From NCBI RefSeq assembly GCF_900106855.1, contig NZ_FNWI01000004.1, positions 124,001 through 188,000 on the forward strand: DNA of 64,000 nucleotides, read 5' to 3'. Source of the DNA: Varibaculum massiliense (GTDB lineage: Bacteria > Actinomycetota > Actinomycetes > Actinomycetales > Actinomycetaceae). Below are positions 43,999-52,786 of this stretch, one piece after another. The notes beneath the pieces are model-generated. The model was not told the origin of the DNA, ran no database searches, and was given only the letters and a program-made list of their open reading frames with translations. The position numbers and the translations under genes were made by a program. How positions within the stretch are numbered: position 1 is the stretch's first letter; every line of letters begins with the position of its first letter.

Positions 43999-44945
43999 CG
44001 CTGCCCCTCCTTTCGGTTACGCCGGCGTGCCCGCGCTAGGCGCTCCGGATCTAAATCAGCAATAAATAATTTTTGCAGCATGAACCAAGATTCGGGGGAA
44101 TCCAAAATCATTGTCCCGACTTTTTGTGCCCAATCCCTGGTCATAGTTTCTACCTTATCGGGCTTTATCGGTCCGGCAAGGTTAATCACTATCCCCCAGC
44201 GAGAGCGGGCTGCTCCCTGGCGGGCGCGTCCTAACCTTTCCAAAGAGATATGCCCGCAATAAAGGGGAGCATTAATTTTCTGGGCGAGGGCGGCTGGTCC
44301 CGCTGCTACTAGGGCTTTTGAGTTTCCCAGGGTAACTTCTATCCCGCTGCCGGTAATATCCCGGTCAGCGAGCAGCGGAATCAGATAGTGTCCTTCCCTA
44401 GCGGCTGCCACTAGGCTAGCGAAAGGCTTTTCCCCTTTTTCTACCGCGATTATCTGCATATTTGCTTGTCGCCGTACTTGAGTGAATGCCTGGAAGAGGG
44501 CTTCGGGTTTTACTTTTTCTGCCACCGTTAATACCGGTATTACTTCCTGGCTGGCAAAATAACCAGCAAGATCCCAGTTTCCCGAATGGGTGAGCGCCAA
44601 GCAAACATTGCCACGCGCGCAGTCTTCCAGAAAGGATTCCCGATTACCGCAGATGCGGACACGAGCCAGGATTTGGGAAGGAGAGAATCTCCCCAACAGG
44701 GCAGTTTCCGAAAATAGCCGCATATAGCCTTTTAGACCGCTCCGCACCGTCTTTTCGATTTCGTCTTCCGGAATCCCTAAATGTCGCAGATTTTTCCGGT
44801 ATTGGTCAGCCCCGGAAGTGTTTATCCGGTAGAGTACTTCCCCAATCAGATTTCCAATACTGTGAGCAACCGGAAGGGGTACTTTGGACAGGAGTTTTAA
44901 GCCTGTCCGCGCTAGTTTTTCGCTCGAAATAATCTCAGTTTTCAC
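43995..44945 (-). CDS. patA: Phosphatidylinositol mannoside acyltransferase, PatA-like
   Basis: This LpxL/HtrB-type acyltransferase has the catalytic H-x4-D pair in LALTHSGNWDLAGYFASQEV, and LIPLLADRDITGSGIEVTLG later, which fits acyl-CoA:PIM acyltransferase (PatA). It would acylate the mannose added by PimA. The N-terminal helix is membrane-associating. At 316 residues it is normal length. The GTG start follows the pgsA stop with no gap. Confidence 0.92.
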   Translation of the reverse strand: MKTEIISSEKLARTGLKLLSKVPLPVAHSIGNLIGEVLYRINTSGADQYRKNLRHLGIPEDEIEKTVRSGLKGYMRLFSETALLGRFSPSQILARVRICGNRESFLEDCARGNVCLALTHSGNWDLAGYFASQEVIPVLTVAEKVKPEALFQAFTQVRRQANMQIIAVEKGEKPFASLVAAAREGHYLIPLLADRDITGSGIEVTLGNSKALVAAGPAALAQKINAPLYCGHISLERLGRARQGAARSRWGIVINLAGPIKPDKVETMTRDWAQKVGTMILDSPESWFMLQKLFIADLDPERLARARRRNRKEGQR

Positions 44946-45560
44946 TTACTTCAAGTGCTTTCTGACGAACATGATTCTTTGCACCACGGTCACGAAACTA
45001 GCGAACGCCACCCAGGAAAGCGCGATTGGAAAACAGATAAGCGGCGCTCCCAAATCGGTTATCCCTGCCCCCACCAGGGCGACTACTAGGCGATCGGTAC
45101 GCTCCCCAATCCCCACTTTGGCCACTACCCCCAGGGCTTCGCCACGGGCGCGCACGTAGGGAACCGCCGCCGCCCCTACCAGGGCGCAGATAGTAGCGAT
45201 GATAGTGCTGGTACGGATTCCTCCCGGAGCCATTCCACTAATCGCCCAATAAAGCAGGGAACCAAAAATCGCGCCATCAGCAAGGCGATCTAAAGAAGAA
45301 TCCAGGAAGGCTCCAAACTCGCTGGTCTGATTGGTAAGCCGCGCAAGCACCCCATCTAGAGAGTCGGCGAAGGCGGTGACGCCAATCAAAGCCGCGCCGA
45401 GAGCCAAGTAGCCACGTGCCAACAAGCCGATAGCTAAGGCCATATTGATTACGGTACCGGCAACAGTGACCATATTGGGGGTTACCCCCGCTTTAGCCAG
45501 CAGCTTCGCGGGGGCGGTGAAAATAGCGCTAGCTAGACCTCGTCCATGGTTTCCCAGCAT
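44946..45560 (-). CDS. pgsA: CDP-alcohol phosphatidyltransferase, phosphatidylinositol (phosphate) synthase
   Basis: The CDP-alcohol signature D-G-x2-A-R-x8-G-x3-D-x3-D is present as DSLDGVLARLTNQTSEFGAF followed by LDSSLDRLAD. About five membrane helices surround it. In actinobacteria the gene in this position makes phosphatidylinositol phosphate from CDP-diacylglycerol and inositol phosphate, providing the substrate for PimA. The ATG follows the HIT gene by three bases. Function is assigned by context with patA and pimA. Confidence 0.93.
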   Translation of the reverse strand: MLGNHGRGLASAIFTAPAKLLAKAGVTPNMVTVAGTVINMALAIGLLARGYLALGAALIGVTAFADSLDGVLARLTNQTSEFGAFLDSSLDRLADGAIFGSLLYWAISGMAPGGIRTSTIIATICALVGAAAVPYVRARGEALGVVAKVGIGERTDRLVVALVGAGITDLGAPLICFPIALSWVAFASFVTVVQRIMFVRKHLK

Positions 45561-45563
45561 TAA

Positions 45564-46127
45564 TTACCCCTGCCAACCCTTAGCTAGTTGTTCGCGGGCG
45601 TCACCTAGAAGTTGCGGCACTGCTTTACAGCGGGCGATTAGGGGGAAGAAATTAGCATCCCCTGCCCAGCGGGGAACAATATGTTGATGCAGGTGTCCGG
45701 CGATACCGGCTCCGGCAACTTCCCCTTGATTCATCCCCAGGTTAAAACCGGCGGGGTTCGCCACCTTTTTCAAGGTTCTAATCGCCTTCGCGGTTACTTC
45801 CCCGAATTCGGCGCGCTCGTCCTCGTCCAGGTCAATGTATTCGGATATATGCCGGTAGGGACAAATCAATATATGCCCCGAGTTGTAGGGGAACAAATTC
45901 ATGAGGGCGAAGACTTTTTCTCCCCGATAAACAATCAGGGCGTCCTCGTCACTGCGACTAGGAGCGGCACAAAAGGGGCAGTCTTCACTTTCCTTAGTGG
46001 CTGGACGGGCCTCACCGGAAATATAGACCTGACGGTGGGGAGTCCACAGACGCTGAAAGGCATCGGGTATCCCCCCAAAGGCGCGTGAATCTTCGGTCGG
46101 CAGCGAAGTCGAATCCGGCGAAGCCAT
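45564..46127 (-). CDS. HIT-family nucleotide hydrolase or phosphorylase
   Basis: The histidine triad is GHLHQHIVPRW; FCAAPSRSDEDALIVYRGEK and MNLFPYNSGHILICPYRHIS are the other HIT landmarks. In mycobacteria the gene between thrS and pgsA is an Ap4A phosphorylase, so a dinucleoside-polyphosphate role is likely. A Cys-x2-Cys (CPFC) near the N-terminus may bind zinc with a later His. It sits three bases from thrS and three from pgsA. Confidence 0.92.
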   Translation of the reverse strand: MASPDSTSLPTEDSRAFGGIPDAFQRLWTPHRQVYISGEARPATKESEDCPFCAAPSRSDEDALIVYRGEKVFALMNLFPYNSGHILICPYRHISEYIDLDEDERAEFGEVTAKAIRTLKKVANPAGFNLGMNQGEVAGAGIAGHLHQHIVPRWAGDANFFPLIARCKAVPQLLGDAREQLAKGWQG

Positions 46128-46130
46128 CAG

Positions 46131-48140
46131 TTATTTCCGTTCTGCAATCGCGGCAACAATCTTGGCGATAGCCTCACTTATCGGTACCCCGTTTTCTTGG
46201 CTGCCATCCCGGTAACGGAAAGAAACCGCCCCCGCCTCTGCGTCCTCGCCCCCGGCAATCAGGGTAAAGGGTATTTTATTTTTAGAAGCGTTACGGATTT
46301 TCTTCCCGAAACGATCATCGGAGGTATCGACCTCGACTCGCACCCCTTGTTTGCGTAGCTGTTCAGCAACTTTGAATAGGTAGTCGTTGAACGCCTCGGC
46401 TACCGGTACGCAGCGCACCTGGACAGGTGCCAGCCAGGCGGGGAAGGCTCCGGCATAGTGTTCCAGGAGCACCCCGAAGAAGCGCTCTATCGAGCCGAAG
46501 AGGGCGCGGTGAATCATCACTGGACGCTGGTGAGAACCATCGGCAGCGGTGTAGGTAAGGTCGAAACGTTCCGGCAGGTTGAAGTCCAATTGAATAGTGG
46601 ACATCTGCCAGGTGCGCCCAATCGCATCTTTGGCCTGTACCGAGATTTTTGGCCCGTAGAAGGCGGCCCCGCCCGGATCCGGAACCAGTTTCAGTCCCGA
46701 AGCAGTCGCTACCTCTTCCAAAGTGCGGGTAGCTTCTTCCCAAGTATCATCATCACCTACGAACTTAGCGGGATTCTTGGTGGACAGCTCCAGATAGAAA
46801 TCCTCTAGCCCAAAATCTTTTAACAGATCCAGGACGAAAGTTAGCAGGCTGGCCAGCTCATCGCGCATCTGCTCGCGAGTGCAATAAATGTGGGAATCAT
46901 CTTGCGTGAATCCGCGAGCGCGGGTGAGTCCATGCACCACCCCGGATTTTTCGTAACGGTACACGGTACCGAACTCGAAAAGCCGCAGCGGCAATTCGCG
47001 GTAAGAACGCCCCTTGGAAGCGAAAATCAGGTTATGCATGGGGCAGTTCATGGGTTTCAGGTAATAGTCTTGCCCCTGCTTAGTGATATTCCCTTCCTGG
47101 TCGCGCTCTTCATCTAGGTGCATCGGCGGATACATGCCGTCGGCATACCAGTCCAGGTGGCCCGAGGTTTTGAACAAGTCAGCTTTGGTGATGTGGGGAC
47201 TGTAAACAAAGGAATACCCGGATTCGATATGCCGTTTGCGGGAGTATTCTTCCATTTCGTTGCGGATAATCGCGCCTTTGGGGTGGAATACCGGCAGGCC
47301 GGAGCCAATCTCGTCCGGGAAGGAGAACAGATCCAGTTCGCGTCCCAGTTTACGGTGATCACGTCTTTCGGCTTCGCGTATACGGGTTTGATAGGCAACC
47401 AGATCATCTTTGCTGGCCCAGGCGGTGCCGTAGATGCGTTGCAGGTGATCATTAGCTTGGTCGCCCTTCCAATAGGCGGCAGAAGATTTGGTTAGGGCGA
47501 AACCGTTACCGATATAGCGGGTGTTAGGTACATGCGGGCCGCGGCACAGATCCTTCCAGGTACACTCGCCGGAACGTTCAACATTGTCATAAATGGTTAG
47601 TCCCCCGGCGCCTACTTCTACGCTGGCACCTTCGGCCTGATCTGGACCGTGACCTTTGGATTCGATCAGTTCCAACTTGTAGGGCTGATCGGCGAGTTCC
47701 TGGCGCGCCTCATCGTCACTTACTTCCCGCCGCACAAAACGCTGCCCGCTTTTAACGATTTTCTTCATCCGTTTTTCCAGGTCTTTTAACAGCTCGGGAG
47801 TTACCGGATCAATATTGCCAAAATCGTAGTAAAAACCGTCAGTGATGTAGGGACCGACTCCCAGGTTGGCATCGGGGTAAATCTGTTGCACCGCTTGGGC
47901 GAGGACGTGGGTAGCGGAGTGGCGAATAATTTCTAATCCCGCTTCGCTATCAGCAGTAATCGGTTCTACCTGCGCCCCCTCGGGAAGGGTACGCGCCAGG
48001 TCCCAGGCTTCGCCCGCGACCCGCATAGCTACCACGCTGCGGTCTTTGCCCCACAAATCCAGACCGGTACAAGTGGCAGCTACCTCTTTAGTCTCTCCTG
48101 CAATCTGGACGTTGATTAGCCCTGCTGCCTGTGCTGCCAC
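46131..48140 (-). CDS. thrS: Threonyl-tRNA synthetase
   Basis: A class II synthetase of 669 residues. N-terminal TGS region, the editing domain ([32 protein letters not shown]), the catalytic core with the zinc ligand in [20 protein letters not shown], motif 2 ([20 protein letters not shown]), motif 3 ([19 protein letters not shown]), and the anticodon-binding domain ([19 protein letters not shown]). The GTG at 48140 has TAGGAGG nine bases upstream. It heads the long minus-strand run through HIT, pgsA, patA and pimA. No T-box is visible in the 50-bp leader. Confidence 0.96.
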   Translation of the reverse strand: MAAQAAGLINVQIAGETKEVAATCTGLDLWGKDRSVVAMRVAGEAWDLARTLPEGAQVEPITADSEAGLEIIRHSATHVLAQAVQQIYPDANLGVGPYITDGFYYDFGNIDPVTPELLKDLEKRMKKIVKSGQRFVRREVSDDEARQELADQPYKLELIESKGHGPDQAEGASVEVGAGGLTIYDNVERSGECTWKDLCRGPHVPNTRYIGNGFALTKSSAAYWKGDQANDHLQRIYGTAWASKDDLVAYQTRIREAERRDHRKLGRELDLFSFPDEIGSGLPVFHPKGAIIRNEMEEYSRKRHIESGYSFVYSPHITKADLFKTSGHLDWYADGMYPPMHLDEERDQEGNITKQGQDYYLKPMNCPMHNLIFASKGRSYRELPLRLFEFGTVYRYEKSGVVHGLTRARGFTQDDSHIYCTREQMRDELASLLTFVLDLLKDFGLEDFYLELSTKNPAKFVGDDDTWEEATRTLEEVATASGLKLVPDPGGAAFYGPKISVQAKDAIGRTWQMSTIQLDFNLPERFDLTYTAADGSHQRPVMIHRALFGSIERFFGVLLEHYAGAFPAWLAPVQVRCVPVAEAFNDYLFKVAEQLRKQGVRVEVDTSDDRFGKKIRNASKNKIPFTLIAGGEDAEAGAVSFRYRDGSQENGVPISEAIAKIVAAIAERK

Positions 48141-48191
48141 GTTTGATCCTCCTAGTTACGGATTAAGTTATTACCTGGCTATTCTACCTAG

Positions 48192-49154
48192 GTGCTCATT
48201 GCGATTAAAATGAAGCCGTTTCTACTTACCCTACTAGCGGAGGGCAGTTTTACGCTCGTTGGTCGATACGCGCCCAGTCCTACTGGCGCTTTGCATTTGG
48301 GAAATCTGCGCACTGCCCTGATAGGGTGGGCGCTCGCTCGGCAAAGCGGCGGGCGTTTCGTGCTGCGTTTTGAGGATTTAGATGCCCGCTCCCGTGAGCC
48401 TTTCCGCGCCCTGCAACTTAAAGATTTAGCGGCTCTCGGGATTGATTGGGACGGGGAACCTTTGGTGCAGTCTAACTGCCGCAGCCGCTATGAGGAGGCA
48501 TTTGCGCAGCTTAAAGCAGCGGGTTTGGTTTATGAATGTTACTGTTCGCGCCGGGAGCTATCGCAAATTGCTTCGGCCCCGCATACCCCTCCGGGGGCTT
48601 ATCCGGGTTATTGCCGGGGTCTCACCCCCACCCAGCGCGCCCGGAAGCGGGAAGAACTTGCAAAAGTAGGACGCGGCCCTGCGCTTCGCCTGCGCAGCAA
48701 TCAAGAAACTTTGACTTTCACGGATGCGGTTTACGGGCCCCAGACCGGGGTAGTTGATGATTTTGTGCTCCGCCGTTCTGATGGAGTATTTTCTTATAAT
48801 TTTGTGTGTGTCGTTGATGATGCTTATCAAGGGGTAACCCAGGTGTGCCGCGGCCGGGACTTGTTATCTTCGGTTGCCCGGCAAAACTATCTGCATCAGC
48901 TATTAGGATCTACCCCGCCCTCTTGGGTGCATGTTCCTTTAGTGCTGAATCAAACGGGGCAACGTTTGGCTAAACGCGATGGGGCAGTAACTTTGGCTGA
49001 ACTTGGAGAGCGCGGGGTGAATAACGCTGAAATCTTGGGGTTGCTTTCTAGTTCCTTAGGGTTTGCCCCGGTGGAAACAGCTAGCCAGTTCTGCCAGCAG
49101 TTTGAGCTGTCGAAAATGTGCCGGGAAGATTGGCGTTTTCTTCCCCCACGTTAG
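48192..49154 (+). CDS. gluQ: Glutamyl-queuosine tRNA(Asp) synthetase
   Basis: The protein is a GluRS catalytic core without an anticodon-binding domain, the hallmark of GluQ-RS. Visible: GRYAPSPTGALHLGNLRTAL (HIGH-type), a zinc site ECYCSRRELSQI ... GAYPGYCRG, DAYQGVTQVCRGRDLLSS, and the KMSKS-like RLAKRDGAVTL. It attaches glutamate to the cyclopentene ring of queuosine in tRNA-Asp. The frame opens at a GTG at 48192, with a TATTCT element just before; an ATG at 48210 is an alternative, and neither has a clear ribosome-binding site. It is divergent from thrS. Two further queuosine genes, tgt and a precursor transporter, are a few kb downstream. Confidence 0.93.
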   Translation: MLIAIKMKPFLLTLLAEGSFTLVGRYAPSPTGALHLGNLRTALIGWALARQSGGRFVLRFEDLDARSREPFRALQLKDLAALGIDWDGEPLVQSNCRSRYEEAFAQLKAAGLVYECYCSRRELSQIASAPHTPPGAYPGYCRGLTPTQRARKREELAKVGRGPALRLRSNQETLTFTDAVYGPQTGVVDDFVLRRSDGVFSYNFVCVVDDAYQGVTQVCRGRDLLSSVARQNYLHQLLGSTPPSWVHVPLVLNQTGQRLAKRDGAVTLAELGERGVNNAEILGLLSSSLGFAPVETASQFCQQFELSKMCREDWRFLPPR

Positions 49155-49166
49155 GGAAACAGTGGT

Positions 49167-50141
49167 TTAGGAAGAAAACACCTGTTGGATACCTTGTTCG
49201 CGCATGATCTGTTTCGCTGCCTCTACCTGTTCTTTAGTAGGCACCGGGGTGTCTGCTAGTTGATAGTCCAAGCCCAGATTTTCCCATTTGTCCCGAGCCA
49301 TCTGATGGAACGGTAAGATCTCGAGGCGTTCCAGATTTGACCAACGCTGGGCAATCTGTGTTACTTTCGCAATATTTTCTGGGTCATCGGTTAGCCCAGG
49401 AACCAACACGAAACGCACCCACACCGGGACTTTGGCTTCAGCTAAACGATCGCCAAAAGTAATCGTAGGGGCAAGGGCGCGTCCAGTCACTTGGTGATAG
49501 GTGCTTTCGTCTCCGCTTTTAACATCCAGAAGAACTAAATCCAGATTCTTTAAATCAGCATCGGCCAGATTGGCACCTAAGAATCCCGAAGTGTCGAGGC
49601 AAGTATGGATACCTTCCTGGTGACAGCGTCGCAGCAGGTTTCGCACAAAATTCACCTGCATTAGGGCTTCGCCCCCAGAAATAGTCAGTCCCCCTCCGGT
49701 GACCTTAAAAATAGCGCGATAACGTGTTACCAGCTTAAACACATCGGTAAGAGTGACTGCATGCCCAGAACGCATCTGGAAAGTATCGGGGTTGTGGCAG
49801 TATTGGCAGCGCAACGGGCAGCCTGATAAAAACAGGGTAAGCCGGGTACCGGGGCCGTCTACGGCAGTCACCAATTCCCAGGAGTGCACCGAAGCTAGCT
49901 TGCCTTCGCGGACAGCCTGGTTGTGCTGGGAGTGGCTCATCTCGGGGGCTTCTCTTAGCGCTCCTAAACCGGAACCGCGCGTACGAGGAACTTGCTCTTC
50001 TAAGGGCTCGGGAGCATATTCTCCGGTAATCCCATCAGCACTGACGCTGATATTTTCGGCACCGCCAGTTATTTCCATTAGCCCCGCCTTGTCTGTTTCC
50101 TTTGGTGAATACTCGATTCTATTTATGGTGAGGGCGGGCAT
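49167..50141 (-). CDS. pflA: Pyruvate formate-lyase activating enzyme
   Basis: This radical SAM enzyme installs the glycyl radical on PFL. The cluster motif is GCPLRCQYCHNPDTF (CxxxCxxC), preceded by VDGPGTRLTLFLS and followed by GGGLTISGGEALMQVNFV. The core begins only near residue 80; about 70 residues before it are extra. Internal ATGs at 50078 (with GGGG upstream) and near residue 69 (just before SHSQHNQAV) are possible true starts. It is third in the order pflB, separate radical-domain gene, pflA, with a 45-bp gap, so its substrate should be the small radical-domain protein. Confidence 0.94.
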   Translation of the reverse strand: MPALTINRIEYSPKETDKAGLMEITGGAENISVSADGITGEYAPEPLEEQVPRTRGSGLGALREAPEMSHSQHNQAVREGKLASVHSWELVTAVDGPGTRLTLFLSGCPLRCQYCHNPDTFQMRSGHAVTLTDVFKLVTRYRAIFKVTGGGLTISGGEALMQVNFVRNLLRRCHQEGIHTCLDTSGFLGANLADADLKNLDLVLLDVKSGDESTYHQVTGRALAPTITFGDRLAEAKVPVWVRFVLVPGLTDDPENIAKVTQIAQRWSNLERLEILPFHQMARDKWENLGLDYQLADTPVPTKEQVEAAKQIMREQGIQQVFSS

Positions 50142-50186
50142 CTCCTTGCAGAAGGAAGATACCCGCCCGGCACCAATATTTAAATT

Positions 50187-50438
50187 TTAGAGTTGGTTAT
50201 GGAAAGTACGGGAAATAACGTCTAGCTGCTGTTCGCGAGTTAGCTTCACGAAGTTAACTGCATAGCCGGAAACCCGCACCGTTAGCTGGGGGTATTTTTC
50301 CGGGTTTTTCATTGCATCTTCTAAAGTGTCGCGATTTAGCACGTTGATATTAGCGTGATAGAGACCTTGCACTCCCCCGCGGGCTTCACGATTGGCTTTC
50401 ATAGAAGCGAGCCGCTCATCAAAAGTTTTTACACTCAT
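50187..50438 (-). CDS. grcA: Stand-alone glycyl-radical domain protein (GrcA/YfiD-like) of split PFL
   Basis: The 83-residue protein is almost only the C-terminal glycyl-radical domain of [40 protein letters not shown] with the radical glycine at residue 58, then [18 protein letters not shown]. The usual RVSGYAVRF has Asn for the last Arg. In E. coli the same domain is either the end of PflB or the spare-part protein GrcA. Here PflB lacks it, so this protein must complete the active enzyme. The first 25 residues are unlike GrcA or PflB. The ATG has AGGAGAAACC upstream. It lies 111 bp after pflB and 45 bp before pflA. The symbol is by similarity only. Confidence 0.92.
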   Translation of the reverse strand: MSVKTFDERLASMKANREARGGVQGLYHANINVLNRDTLEDAMKNPEKYPQLTVRVSGYAVNFVKLTREQQLDVISRTFHNQL

Positions 50439-50549
50439 GGTTTCTCCTATTTTGTTTGTTTTTTGATTATTTCTAGTTCTATTTCTGCCCTAACCGGCTG
50501 CGTGTACGCCTAATAAAAGCGCCGGGAGCCTGTTCGGGCAGAGAGTTTT

Positions 50550-52646
50550 TCAGCAGGAAGCCTCTTGGGGAATGAAACCGGCGTCCATAATCCCCACCAG
50601 GTTCTGGATTTGTTCCTCTTTAGTTCGTCCCAGCGAGGAGGGGACGATGGTGTTGGTCAGAGAAATACCATCCAGTGCGTCATGGTAATCCAGTTTGCCT
50701 ACCGAGAGCATCGAGGCCAGCATTCCATGCGAATCCATTCCGTTTTCCGGGTTTGCGCCGGGAGCAAAGGGGGTTCCAGCCTCATGTCCGGAGGGGAAAG
50801 CCCCGGTGGCTTTACCGTAAACCACATTGGAGGTGATAGTGAGTACCGACTGGGTTGGAATGGCATCCCGATAGAGTTTAATTTCTTTGATTTTTGCCAT
50901 TACCGTGTGCACGATGGTGGCCGCGATGTCATCTACGCGGTCATCGTCATTTCCGTAGCAGGGGAAGTCCCCTTCGGTGTGGTAGTCCACCACCAAGCCG
51001 GTTTCGTCACGTACCGGGGTGACCTTGGCGTATTTGATAGCCGATAGGGAGTCCGCCACAATCGACAGTCCCGCGATTCCGCAGCCCATAGTACGCACAA
51101 TATCGCTGTCATGCAGAGCCATCTCTAGGCATTCGTAGGCGTAACGGTCATGGCAGTAGTGAATAATGTTAAGCGCCTCCACATAGGTGCCCACCACCCA
51201 GTCCAGCATTTTCTCGTAACGTTCCCACACATCATTGAAGTCCAGGGGACCGTCCCCAACGATACCTTCATATCCGGGCACTACTTGTTTGCCGGTTACT
51301 TCGTCGCGTCCACCGTTAATCGCGTAAAGCAGGGTTTTAGCCGCGTTTACCCGCGCGCCGAAGAACTGCATTTGTTTACCGACTCTCATGGGGGAAACGC
51401 AGCAGGCAATGGCAGCGTCATCGCCCCACTGGCGGCGAATCTGATCATCGGCTTCATACTGGATAGAGGAAGTTTCGATGGAAATCTTGGCGCAGAACTC
51501 TTTATATCCTTCCGGCAAACGCGGGGACCAAAAAATGGTGATATTGGGTTCGGGTGCCGGCCCCAGATTTATTAGGGTCTGCAAAAGCCGGAAGGAGGTT
51601 TTGGTGACGAGGGTGCGTCCGTCCTCCCCGAAACCCGCATCTGACCAGGTAGCCCAGTAAGGGTCACCGGAAAAGATTTGGTCATAGGCTTCGGTACGTA
51701 GGAATCGCACAATCCGCAGTTTAACTACCAGGGCGTCAATGATTTCTTGGGCGCCCTGTTCATCTAGGGTGCCTTCCGCGAAATCACGTTCAAAGTAGCA
51801 GTCGAAGAAAGCGGAAAGGCGACCAATGGACATGGCGGCTCCGTCTTGGCTCTTTACCGCGGCCAAGTAGCCGAAATAAGTCCATTGCACAGCCTCTTTA
51901 GCGTTCTTTGCCGGGCCAGAAATATCGAAACCGTAGCTGGCAGCCATGGCTTTTAGCTTCTTCAACGCCTTGATCTGCTCGGAGTGTTCTTCCCGGTAGC
52001 GCGCCCAATGTTCACTAAAGGGCTTGTCGGCGACTTTGTCTTTATCTTCCTGTTTCCAAGCGATTAGCTGGTCTACCCCATATAGGGCGACGCGTCGATA
52101 GTCACCGATAATCCGGCCGCGTCCATAGGCATCGGGTAGGCCGGTGATGATGTGGGAAGATCGAGCCGCCCGAATTCGGGGAGTGTAAATATCAAATACC
52201 GCGTCGTTATGGGTTTTGCGGTAACGAGTAAAAATTTCTTTTACTTCCGGATTAATTTCTTTTCCGGCTTCTTTAATCGCGGTTTCGACCATGCGCCATC
52301 CGCCGTTGGGCATCATCGCTCGCTTTAAGGGGGTATCGGTTTGCAGACCAACGATTACGTCATCTTCTTCGCTAATGTATCCAGGTCCGAAAGCATCAAT
52401 ATCGGCCGGAGTGTCGGTGTCAACATCGAAGACTCGTTTTTGACGTTCTATTGAAAGATAGTTTTCCTCTAGCGCTTGCCAGAGTTTCTGGGTTTTGGAG
52501 GTCGGTCCGCTTAAGAAAGCTGCGTCGCCCTGGTAGGGGGTGTAGTTCTTTTGAATGAAATCGCGTACATCGATTTCTTTATTCCATTTCCCCTGGACAA
52601 AAGTGCGCCACGCATTATCCGTTGAATTCTCTACGGTAGTAGACAT
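50550..52646 (-). CDS. pflB: Pyruvate formate-lyase catalytic subunit lacking the glycyl-radical domain
   Basis: PFL cleaves pyruvate with CoA to acetyl-CoA and formate in anaerobic metabolism. The 698-residue body is collinear with E. coli PflB: GKWNKEIDVRDFIQKNYTPY, GLPDAYGRGRIIGDYRRVAL, and the catalytic cysteine pair in AIACCVSPMRVGKQMQFFGA (about residues 415-416). The protein ends at GIMDAGFIPQEASC, precisely where E. coli PflB continues into its radical domain (HHEASIEGGQHLNVN...). The bases after the TGA do not encode that domain in any frame until the separate gene at 50438. Start: ATG at 52646 with GGAG upstream, one codon after a TTG. Without the small protein it should be inactive. 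Confidence 0.94.
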   Translation of the reverse strand: MSTTVENSTDNAWRTFVQGKWNKEIDVRDFIQKNYTPYQGDAAFLSGPTSKTQKLWQALEENYLSIERQKRVFDVDTDTPADIDAFGPGYISEEDDVIVGLQTDTPLKRAMMPNGGWRMVETAIKEAGKEINPEVKEIFTRYRKTHNDAVFDIYTPRIRAARSSHIITGLPDAYGRGRIIGDYRRVALYGVDQLIAWKQEDKDKVADKPFSEHWARYREEHSEQIKALKKLKAMAASYGFDISGPAKNAKEAVQWTYFGYLAAVKSQDGAAMSIGRLSAFFDCYFERDFAEGTLDEQGAQEIIDALVVKLRIVRFLRTEAYDQIFSGDPYWATWSDAGFGEDGRTLVTKTSFRLLQTLINLGPAPEPNITIFWSPRLPEGYKEFCAKISIETSSIQYEADDQIRRQWGDDAAIACCVSPMRVGKQMQFFGARVNAAKTLLYAINGGRDEVTGKQVVPGYEGIVGDGPLDFNDVWERYEKMLDWVVGTYVEALNIIHYCHDRYAYECLEMALHDSDIVRTMGCGIAGLSIVADSLSAIKYAKVTPVRDETGLVVDYHTEGDFPCYGNDDDRVDDIAATIVHTVMAKIKEIKLYRDAIPTQSVLTITSNVVYGKATGAFPSGHEAGTPFAPGANPENGMDSHGMLASMLSVGKLDYHDALDGISLTNTIVPSSLGRTKEEQIQNLVGIMDAGFIPQEASC

Positions 52647-52752
52647 CAATTATTCAGCTCCTCCGGCAGGATTGCTGCCAGTAAGGGTACTTATTTGTTA
52701 CAGATATATTTTCTCAAATTAAAGTCGCTCATACACCCTCAAACAGACAAGT

Positions 52753-52784
52753 GCAACCTAAGTCATAGATTAAACTCAGGTTGC
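52753..52784 (-). terminator. Hairpin after tgt
   Basis: GCAACCTGAGT and ACTTAGGTTGC (minus strand) pair over 11 bases, with one G-U, starting three bases after the tgt stop. The following minus-strand sequence is only modestly T-rich (ACTTGTCTGTTTG). It may end tgt transcription or lie in the pflB leader. Confidence 0.55.
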
Positions 52785-52786
52785 TA

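Noticed and set aside
50439-50549. Possibility that the pflB stop is a read-through or selenocysteine TGA, or a frameshift joining it to the radical domain
   Set aside because: The 111 bp after the stop contain further stops and no radical-domain homology in any frame, and the small gene has its own ribosome-binding site and ATG.
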